Source of the DNA: CG2-30-58-95 sp964618215
GTDB lineage: Bacteria > Chloroflexota > Anaerolineae > Anaerolineales > Villigracilaceae
Direction: 5' to 3'
Length of the DNA: 64,000 nucleotides
Assembly: GCA_964618215.1 (NCBI GenBank)
Contig: CAZTZE010000008.1
Span: 1-64,000, forward strand
Shown here: in pieces, positions 9,367 through 15,230 of the stretch
Position numbering within the stretch: position 1 is the stretch's first letter
Layout: each line of letters starts with the position of its first letter
The notes under the pieces: model-generated
Seen by the model: only the letters and a program-made list of their open reading frames with translations
Databases searched by the model: none
What the model was told of the DNA's origin: nothing
Position numbers and translations under genes: made by a program

Positions 9367-10045
9367 TATGTCTCTGCCTGAAGATAGCCAAAACCGTCCT
9401 CGCCAAAATATTAATATCAAAGGATATGCTTCGCCGCTCGATATAGGCGATATCCAGGCGCAAGCGCTCGTTAAATTCTGATGCATCCTGCCTGATGATC
9501 TGCCAAAGGCCGGTCAAGCCAGGAAGCACATCCAACCGTTCGGTTTGCCACAGACGATATGTTTCGGGACCGAAAGAGGTCGGGCGCGGACCGACCAGGC
9601 TCATTTCCCCACGCAGCACGTTGAAGAGTTGCGGAAGTTCATCCAAACGCGTCCTGCGCAGTATACGGCCGAGCGAGGTCACGCGCGGATCGTTGGTGAT
9701 TTTAAAATCGGGCCATTGCAATTCATTCAAATGGCTATAGTCCTGCTTCAGGATGTCAGCATCGGCGACCATCGAACGGATTTTATACATTGCAAAGCGC
9801 TTACCGCCCTTCCCCGTACGCTGTTGAGTGTAGAAGACCGGCGCGGTAGGGGCGCTGAGGAAAACCATAAAAGCGAGCAGGCCCAAGATGGGTAACCAGA
9901 CAGGCATGGTCAGGATGGCAATGCTGAGGTCCATGATACGCTTGGCAACATGGTAAGCCTGACCGCGCAACAAACTCTTATTCGGGTCATGTTTCTTGAT
10001 CCAAGTGTAATCCAACGAAGAAGCGGGGAATTTCATAATCGCCAT
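9353..10045 (-). CDS. Undecaprenyl-phosphate sugar phosphotransferase (bacterial sugar transferase)
   Basis: A 230-residue initiating transferase of the WbaP/PglC superfamily. There is one membrane segment (about 38-62), then KRFAMYKIRSMVADAD, TRLDELPQLFNVLRGEMSLVGPRP with the catalytic Asp-Glu pair, and LPGLTGLWQI. It transfers a sugar-1-phosphate to undecaprenyl phosphate and so starts repeat-unit synthesis. It has only the short catalytic form, without the extra N-terminal membrane domain of WbaP. Position right after the first gene of the operon fits. Confidence 0.92.
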   Translation of the reverse strand: MAIMKFPASSLDYTWIKKHDPNKSLLRGQAYHVAKRIMDLSIAILTMPVWLPILGLLAFMVFLSAPTAPVFYTQQRTGKGGKRFAMYKIRSMVADADILKQDYSHLNELQWPDFKITNDPRVTSLGRILRRTRLDELPQLFNVLRGEMSLVGPRPTSFGPETYRLWQTERLDVLPGLTGLWQIIRQDASEFNERLRLDIAYIERRSISFDINILARTVLAIFRQRHSDSY

Positions 10046-10066
10046 CAGGAAGCGGTTTTCTTCCGT

Positions 10067-10921
10067 TTATTGAGGCGCATGGAGCGGATGGGCTGTCGGT
10101 GATAGTAGTTTGATCTCCGCTTTGAGCAATAACTCCTCAAACGTCAGGGCATCGGCAGGGAAAGCGGCTACTCCCCAGGCGACCGAAAGACCCAGACTCT
10201 CACGGGCAACAGATTGAATACGGTTTGCCAGGATGGTAGAGGTTTGTGGGTCTGTCTCGGGACATAAGATAACGAATCGTCCATTCTTTGTTTGTCGAAA
10301 GACAAGGTCAGTACGGCGCGAGGCTTCATTCACAATCTGGCAAAGACGGGCATGTGCGTAACGCTTGGCCGAGTTGAGCTTCATCTCCTGAAACATGCGC
10401 TTAAGATTCGTCTGTATCGTTTCCGGATCGGGTTCCAGGACCATTACCGTTAGTGGGTGGCTATAGCGGCGGCTACGGGTTAACTCCACCTTGATCGCTT
10501 CGGCAGCATCCTCGATGCATGGCGCCCGGCCTGGAATCTCACCGAAAGCAATACTTTCTATGGTGTCCTCTAACTGGTTGACATGACGCGCCAGTCCATG
10601 CACGATCAAGACACCGGTTGCAATGAGAATCAGCTCGATAATTGTAACTTGCATGACAGCCGATGTTAGAGGTTTGTTTTGAAAGGAGATAAGCCACCAT
10701 AGCACCAAGTAGATACTCCCCCAAAGAATAAGTAGAACATAAACCGAAGTGTGTCGCAGTTGGGGAACAATGATCGTCAAAATCATTGCCAGGATAACTA
10801 GAACATATGCGTAGGGATGCAGGTTGAGCAAATCTGGGGCCCCGAAATCGAGCCTTTCCAAGCCAAACACACCCACTAGAAATAATAGCAACATTACGAT
10901 ATGCTTCTTTAGGCCGCTCAT
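10067..10921 (-). CDS. Membrane protein with degenerate GGDEF domain, PelD-like in layout
   Basis: From the chosen ATG at 10921 (GGAG seven bases upstream; the frame is open to 10996) the protein has 284 residues. Residues 5-110 hold four or five membrane segments; 135-275 form a GGDEF-family domain. The signature is replaced by TKNGRF (211-216) before VILCPETD, so cyclase activity is not expected. The I-site motif R202-R-T-D205 is present. PelD of pseudomonads has a similar plan (membrane segments, a GAF domain, degenerate GGDEF with RxxD) and switches on polymer synthesis when c-di-GMP binds; no GAF domain is evident here. It is the first gene of the EPS operon. The role as c-di-GMP receptor is inference. 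Confidence 0.72.
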   Translation of the reverse strand: MSGLKKHIVMLLLFLVGVFGLERLDFGAPDLLNLHPYAYVLVILAMILTIIVPQLRHTSVYVLLILWGSIYLVLWWLISFQNKPLTSAVMQVTIIELILIATGVLIVHGLARHVNQLEDTIESIAFGEIPGRAPCIEDAAEAIKVELTRSRRYSHPLTVMVLEPDPETIQTNLKRMFQEMKLNSAKRYAHARLCQIVNEASRRTDLVFRQTKNGRFVILCPETDPQTSTILANRIQSVARESLGLSVAWGVAAFPADALTFEELLLKAEIKLLSPTAHPLHAPQ

Positions 10922-11014
10922 TTTATCGCTCCATTTCATCAAACATCTGTCGTCGAATAAGAGTGCTTTACTTTGACATCCCGAACGAAACGTCAAACCC
11001 TTCCTAATAGGAAG

Positions 11015-11048
11015 ACTCTTGAAAAACTATCACAACCGCGAAGATTTT
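11015..11048 (-). repeat. 34-base element shared with the ECF sigma promoter region
   Basis: Read on the minus strand, these 34 bases match 42584-42617 on the plus strand with one mismatch. In both places the element ends exactly 94 bases before a start codon (10921 here, 42711 there). It may be a mobile repeat or a common regulatory element. Confidence 0.6.
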
Positions 11049-11061
11049 TTCGGACGCTGAA

Positions 11062-11150
11062 AACGTTGATACCGCTGATTTAAAGATATCTGCGTTTATC
11101 TGCGTAATCAGCGTCCCGGTTGAATTGCGGCTGGAAGCTGCTCTATGCAA
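11062..11150. repeat. Intergenic repeat words right of the EPS locus
   Basis: Contains the 11-base word shared with position 36, a self-complementary stretch around 11073-11115 (CTGATTTAAAG.. and ..TAATCAGCG) and a 23-base segment (11125-11147) about 20 of 23 identical to 81-103. No coding potential is seen. Confidence 0.5.
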
Positions 11151-11373
11151 TCATATCAGAAATCTTCTGTTAAAACAATTGGTGGGGGCTTCTGACACAA
11201 ATTCCTGTTGATCTTGACAGGAAACACCCTTTTGTTGGGGGATTGAAAGGATTTTATGGGTTCTAAAGGGTCACCTTACCTTGCTGTTAAGACTAAATGA
11301 ACCATACTATTGTATACTGATGATAGTTAGAAAAGCAGAACTCTTGCTTAGAAAGTAAATTAACAACCTAATA

Positions 11374-11461
11374 CCGATAAAGGCAAACCCGGCGAAAGCC
11401 GGGGGCGCAAAACTATGGGTCTAAAGCTGACTTTCAGCCACGACTGCCAGGTTGCCGAAGT
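11374..11461 (+). ncRNA. Cyclic-di-GMP-I riboswitch (GEMM-I) aptamer
   Basis: The conserved core is easy to read: GGCAAACC (11382-11389), a hairpin closed by a GAAA tetraloop (CCGGCGAAAGCCGG), then GCGCAAA, GGGTCTAA, a second hairpin AGCTGA/TCAGC, GCCACGACTGCCAGG and the closing GGTTGCCGAAG (11450-11460) that pairs with GGCAAACC. This order is that of the Vc2-type c-di-GMP riboswitch. A TATACT box at 11313-11318 may be its promoter, with a weak -35. A terminator and the gene for a secreted glycoside hydrolase follow directly. Confidence 0.94.
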
Positions 11462-11479
11462 AAAAATTTCATTCCCGAG

Positions 11480-11554
11480 TTTTCCTTTCAGCGGCCTGGC
11501 AAAATGCCAGGCCGCCATGTTTTTCAAAACATGGGGCTGGCCCGAAAGGAAAAC
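11480..11554 (+). terminator. Riboswitch expression platform: terminator and masked ribosome site
   Basis: A perfect 10-bp GC stem (11491-11500 with 11506-11515) is followed by CATGTTTTTC. The 5' arm segment CCTGGCA (11495-11501) can instead pair with TGCCAGG of the aptamer (11445-11451), giving an antiterminator. An outer pairing of GTTTTCCTTTC (11479-11489) with GAAAGGAAAAC (11544-11554) would cover the ribosome site AAAGGA. Binding of the ligand would free the 5' arm and favour termination (OFF); this direction is inferred. Confidence 0.75.
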
Positions 11555-11557
11555 AGA

Positions 11558-13237
11558 ATGAAAAAGACAATTTACCGCCTGGCAACACTCGCCACAATAA
11601 TCATAATGGTAATGGGCACATATACGAATGCGCAAGCCGCAGCCACACCTGCGCTGGTCACGGATAAGATCGTCAATATTGCCTATTTTTACAAACCGCC
11701 TACCAATAACGATGCTGCCACGCTGGCGAAGAATTTCAACACCTTCATTCTGACCCGAGCCGATGAGACATTCCGCGACGACTTGATTGCCAATGGTGTG
11801 ACTTCTCCAATCATGCAATACGTCCGCTTCGAGGCGATCATGGATCCGGGTTCATGCACTGCCAAACCCTGGCGCAACAATGTCGCCTACAAAGTTGGCG
11901 ATTTCTGCAATATCAGCACACAGCATCCGGACTGGTTCTTGCTGGATGCGAATGGTAACCGGATATTAGTAGATGAAAAATATTACCTGATGGACCCCGG
12001 CAACCAGGAATGGCGTGAGTTTTGGCTGACCCGCACCCGCGAGAGCCAGGAGGAACTTGGCTGGTACGGTGTATTTCTGGATAATGTCGAAGCCAGTCTG
12101 TACAAAGTTATTCAATTGGCTGGCGTTCCGCAGCAATATCCAGATGATGCCAGTTACCAGGCGGCCATCCAGGGCTTTCTGCAATACATTTATACAAGTT
12201 ACTTTCAGCCTCAAGGTCGTCCGCTGTTGGCAAACATCATCTCGCTCTCTGATCCGGCGGTTTGGTTCGCTTACCTCCAGTACTTGGATGGTGCTATGGA
12301 TGAAGCCTGGGCAATTGGCTGGCGCACGAACTATCGAAGTGTATCCGAGTGGGAAGAGGAATTGACGCGTGCGGAGCGAACCCAAGCAATTGGCAAATAT
12401 GCTGTCCTGATCTCACAAGGCGACCAGGCGAACATCAACCGGCAAGCCTTCGCTTTCGGCTCCTATTTGCTGATCAGCAATGGAACAGCAGCTTTCCGTT
12501 ACACCAATTCCTATGATTATGGACAGGCTTGGCTGTACCCGAACTACGATATTGATCTCGGCAGCCCCCTTGGCCCACGCTATCCGCAGGGCAACCTTTG
12601 GCGGCGTGACTTTACCAAAGGTTCAGTGATCGTGGATCCAGTCAATCACACGGCTGAAATCACGACCGGGACCGCTCCTACGGCGACAGCGACTCAACCG
12701 GCTGCAACGCCAACGGTGGCTCCTATAGCGACAGCGACACCCACCGAACCGGCTGCGACTCCAACGGCTGCGCCGACTTCTACACCGACAGAAACCTCCG
12801 TACCGCAACCGACTGAAACCCCGGTAGCCGTACCGTCAGCAACTCCCGCACCGAAGACGACGACTGTAACATATGACAATACTGACCCGGCCTTTACCTA
12901 CTCATCCGGGTGGAGCAATACCAAGGACAAGTCCGCTTATAAAGGGAGCTTCATGCGCACAGCAATCCTGAATGCCTCCGCCACCTTCACATTCACAGGT
13001 CAATCCTTCAGTATCCTCTACAATACAGGCTCGAAATATGGCAATGTGGATATTTACGTAGACGGTGTCTTGGCAGGTTCGATAAACCAAAAGGCTTCTG
13101 CAAACCGCTACCAACAACGCTGGGACTATCCCGGACAACTCTCTTCGGGAAAGCACGAACTCCGTATGGTCTTCAGCGGGCCGAAGAAAGCACAAGCCTC
13201 GTTGGATGGCGTGATCGTAACCCAGCCGCTACCATAA
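11558..13237 (+). CDS. Secreted putative glycoside hydrolase (GHL15-like) with Ser/Thr/Pro linker and C-terminal beta domain
   Basis: A 559-residue protein. The start at ATG 11558 gives a signal peptide (MKKTIYRLATLATIIIMVM.. cleaved after AQA) and an AAAGGA ribosome site; the open frame upstream to 11504 lies inside the terminator. Residues about 30-365 resemble hypothetical glycosyl hydrolase family 15, a TIM-barrel group, with MDPGNQEWREFW and GVFLDN as likely active-site strands. Residues 370-440 are a Pro/Thr linker; 445-559 form a beta-sandwich-like, possibly sugar-binding, domain. It lies behind a c-di-GMP riboswitch and divergent from the EPS locus, so it may trim or release EPS. The substrate is unknown. 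Confidence 0.75.
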   Translation: MKKTIYRLATLATIIIMVMGTYTNAQAAATPALVTDKIVNIAYFYKPPTNNDAATLAKNFNTFILTRADETFRDDLIANGVTSPIMQYVRFEAIMDPGSCTAKPWRNNVAYKVGDFCNISTQHPDWFLLDANGNRILVDEKYYLMDPGNQEWREFWLTRTRESQEELGWYGVFLDNVEASLYKVIQLAGVPQQYPDDASYQAAIQGFLQYIYTSYFQPQGRPLLANIISLSDPAVWFAYLQYLDGAMDEAWAIGWRTNYRSVSEWEEELTRAERTQAIGKYAVLISQGDQANINRQAFAFGSYLLISNGTAAFRYTNSYDYGQAWLYPNYDIDLGSPLGPRYPQGNLWRRDFTKGSVIVDPVNHTAEITTGTAPTATATQPAATPTVAPIATATPTEPAATPTAAPTSTPTETSVPQPTETPVAVPSATPAPKTTTVTYDNTDPAFTYSSGWSNTKDKSAYKGSFMRTAILNASATFTFTGQSFSILYNTGSKYGNVDIYVDGVLAGSINQKASANRYQQRWDYPGQLSSGKHELRMVFSGPKKAQASLDGVIVTQPLP

Positions 13238-13288
13238 CCAACGAGTGCGCAGCACCTACTCGGTAGACTTCGGAAATAACTGAAAAAC

Positions 13289-13323
13289 AGACAACCTCCC
13301 GCATCCGTGACGGGAGGTTGTCT
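13289..13323 (+). terminator. Rho-independent-like terminator of the glycoside hydrolase gene
   Basis: A perfect 13-bp stem, AGACAACCTCCCG (13289-13301) with its complement (13311-13323), and a 9-base loop, followed by ATATTAA. It separates the hydrolase gene from the PadR promoter. Confidence 0.75.
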
Positions 13324-13335
13324 ATATTAATACCC

Positions 13336-13364
13336 TTGACATACTGTGTTACATACAGTATAAT
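13336..13364 (+). promoter_or_regulatory. Consensus sigma-70 promoter with embedded PadR-type operator
   Basis: TTGACA (13336-13341), a 17-base spacer and TATAAT (13359-13364) match the consensus fully. The spacer is filled by a dyad, ATACTGT (13341-13347) N7 ACAGTAT (13355-13361), of the kind PadR regulators bind. Such a strong promoter covered by an operator fits self-repression by the gene that follows. Confidence 0.8.
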
Positions 13365-13382
13365 GTCGTCAATGGTGATATT

Positions 13383-13709
13383 ATGACAAACGAATCTTTT
13401 GAGAATACCATCCTTGAACTGCGGCGCGGCGTTATCGTGCTGGCTGTCATGAGCCAGTTGAGCCAGGAACAATACGGCTATTCGCTCATCAAACGCCTCG
13501 CGGAGAGCGGATTGGAAATTGACCAGGGTACGCTCTACCCCCTGCTGCGGAGGCTGGAAAGCCAGGGGCTTTTGCAATCCAATTGGCGGGTCGAAGCCGA
13601 CCGCCCGCGCAGGTACTATGTCATCAGCCAGGAAGGCAGGCAGCTCCTGCCCCGGTTGAAAGAAGAATGGACCGCTATCGTCTCCATGATGGAGAAGATG
13701 CTGAACTAA
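13383..13709 (+). CDS. PadR family transcriptional regulator
   Basis: A 108-residue winged-helix protein: LRRGVIVLAVMSQLSQEQYGYSLIKRLAESGLEIDQGTLYPLLRRLESQGLLQSNWRVEADRPRRYY is a textbook PadR DNA-binding domain, followed by one C-terminal dimer helix. It has a GGTGA ribosome site. The operator-like dyad in its own promoter indicates autoregulation. It is paired with the HAAS membrane protein 27 bases downstream, the usual PadR-HAAS two-gene unit; the inducing signal is unknown. Confidence 0.93.
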   Translation: MTNESFENTILELRRGVIVLAVMSQLSQEQYGYSLIKRLAESGLEIDQGTLYPLLRRLESQGLLQSNWRVEADRPRRYYVISQEGRQLLPRLKEEWTAIVSMMEKMLN

Positions 13710-13736
13710 AGGTCACAGAAAAAAAAGGAGATCGCG

Positions 13737-14789
13737 ATGAACCTGATTGATACCTACGTTTCCGAAGTCGGACGCCATCTGCCCCAGAAATCGCGCGCCG
13801 ACATCGAAGCCGAGATGCGCTCGGTGCTGGAAGACATGCTCGACGAACGCAGCATAAAGGCCGGCAAACCGGCGGATGACGAGATGTTTTTCGACCTGCT
13901 AAAGGAGTACGGCGCGCCGGAAAAAGTGGCCGCCTCGTACCTGCCGGAGCGCCACCTTATCGGCCCGCAACTGTTCCCGCTCTTCATGCTGGTAGTGAAA
14001 ATCGTCTTTTCCGTGCTGGGCATAATGGCGCTGATCGGCTTTGGGATTGCCGTTGCCACCACCGGCGTGACATCCCAGGCATTTCTTGAATTGCTCGGCA
14101 AGTCCATCCTGCAGGCCGTTGGCGGCGCGATACAGGTTTTCGGCAATATTGTCCTGGTTTTCGCCATCCTGCAGCGAGTATTGCCGGCCTCTGAACTAAA
14201 GGATGAAGAGAGCCGGGAATGGGAGCCGCGCAGCCTGTTGAAAATCACCCCGCCCGACCGCGTTGGCATCCCCAGACCGGTTTTTGAGATATTGCTCAAC
14301 TTTGCCGCCATACTCGTCTTCAATTTCTACCCGCAGTTGTTCAACCTCGGATTCAGCGCGGATAGCGTCTGGTTCATTGCGAGCAGCGAGATCACAAAAC
14401 ACCAGATTGGTTCCGCCCCGCTCCTCTCGGAAGCCTTTTTCCGTTACGTTCCCTTCCTGACCGTAGTCTGGGCGCTGGAAATCCTGCTCAACATCCTCCT
14501 CCTGCGCCAGGGATACTGGCGGCTCGCCACCCGCTGGTTCTCCGCGGCGGTCAAAGCAGCCGGCGTTGGTATCGGCGCGGCCATGCTCTTCGGCGCGTCG
14601 CTGATTGGCCTGACACCCGCTATGCTGACCATGTTCGGCTCCGCAGCCGAGGCTGTGATCTTCTCGCTCAACATATCCGCGCGCATCGTGCTGGCCATTA
14701 TCGTCGTCGTGGAAGGAATCGAAATCATCCAGGCTATTCCCCACCTGATTCCGAAGAAAAAGGTAACGCCGATCGCACCGAAGGCCTAA
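13737..14789 (+). CDS. HAAS-domain multi-pass membrane protein
   Basis: A 350-residue protein. Residues 1-70 (IDTYVSEVGRHLPQKSRADIEAEMRSVLEDMLDER..) are the helical HAAS/permease-prefix domain that accompanies PadR regulators; about seven membrane segments follow from residue 80 to 335, with a Lys/Pro tail. The ribosome site is AGGAG. The HAAS domain probably senses or sequesters a partner; the cargo or signal of the membrane part is not recognisable. It is co-transcribed with padR and ends before a strong terminator. Confidence 0.85.
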   Translation: MNLIDTYVSEVGRHLPQKSRADIEAEMRSVLEDMLDERSIKAGKPADDEMFFDLLKEYGAPEKVAASYLPERHLIGPQLFPLFMLVVKIVFSVLGIMALIGFGIAVATTGVTSQAFLELLGKSILQAVGGAIQVFGNIVLVFAILQRVLPASELKDEESREWEPRSLLKITPPDRVGIPRPVFEILLNFAAILVFNFYPQLFNLGFSADSVWFIASSEITKHQIGSAPLLSEAFFRYVPFLTVVWALEILLNILLLRQGYWRLATRWFSAAVKAAGVGIGAAMLFGASLIGLTPAMLTMFGSAAEAVIFSLNISARIVLAIIVVVEGIEIIQAIPHLIPKKKVTPIAPKA

Positions 14790-14812
14790 TCGGGGGAAAT
14801 AAGCATTCCGCC

Positions 14813-14855
14813 ATCGAAAGCCCCTGAAGGTTCGAAATCTTCAGGGGCTTTCGAT
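14813..14855 (+). terminator. Terminator of the padR-HAAS operon
   Basis: A perfect 16-bp inverted repeat, ATCGAAAGCCCCTGAA (14813-14828) with 14840-14855, and an 11-base loop. The stem contains AAAG..CTTT so it can serve both strands, but there is no long T-run. Confidence 0.7.
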
Positions 14856-14856
14856 T

Positions 14857-15072
14857 GGATAGTCTCCCTTTCCGGTGTGGTTATCGAAGATGCGCGAAAG
14901 TTTACCGCGAAGACGCGACACTTGCTCCCCGTTCGGGCCGGGAGCCAGCCGGGGCGAGACGGCCTGCTGCAAGTGCAGGTGAGAAAACCTTTATAAAAGG
15001 CCTTCGCGGGCTTCGTTTCTTCGCGGTTCATATCTGGGATCATTCAACCACGCTCAGTGGGGAGACTATCCG
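14857..15072. repeat. Palindromic intergenic element sharing a core with 5703-5924
   Basis: The outer arms GGATAGTCTCCC (14857-14868) and its complement at about 15061-15072, inner arms around ACCGCGAAGA and TTCTTCGCGGT, and a core CCTGCTGCAAGTGCAGGTG (14963-14981) make one nested palindrome. The core is identical to that at 5869-5887. No gene is apparent in 14790-15230. Confidence 0.6.
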
Positions 15073-15156
15073 CGTTGAAAAAACGTACAATCTGGCCCAA
15101 TCGGATAACGCCAGATATGGCGGCACAAAGCTCTGAAGCCGCCATATATAGCGATT

Positions 15157-15186
15157 TTGACATTGTCGAACTATTTATGATATACT
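15157..15186 (+). promoter_or_regulatory. Sigma-70-type promoter of the sensor diguanylate cyclase gene
   Basis: TTGACA (15157-15162), an 18-base spacer and TATACT (15181-15186) stand 44 bases before the ATG at 15231. This argues for that ATG rather than the upstream open frame. Confidence 0.7.
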
Positions 15187-15230
15187 GCAAAGAAATAATT
15201 TGTGTAGTACCATGCTTCGAACAACAAAAC

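Noticed and set aside
9367..9486. Upstream extension of the GT4 gene
   Set aside because: It would overlap the sugar-transferase gene by 134 bases and the added residues do not look like a family 4 start.
11504..11557. ATG at 11504 as start of the glycoside hydrolase
   Set aside because: It lies inside the riboswitch terminator loop and precedes the signal peptide; ATG 11558 has a ribosome site.
13754..14744. Long minus-strand frames opposite the HAAS gene
   Set aside because: They are shadows of a GC-rich gene on the plus strand, with Ser/Arg-rich text and no family resemblance.
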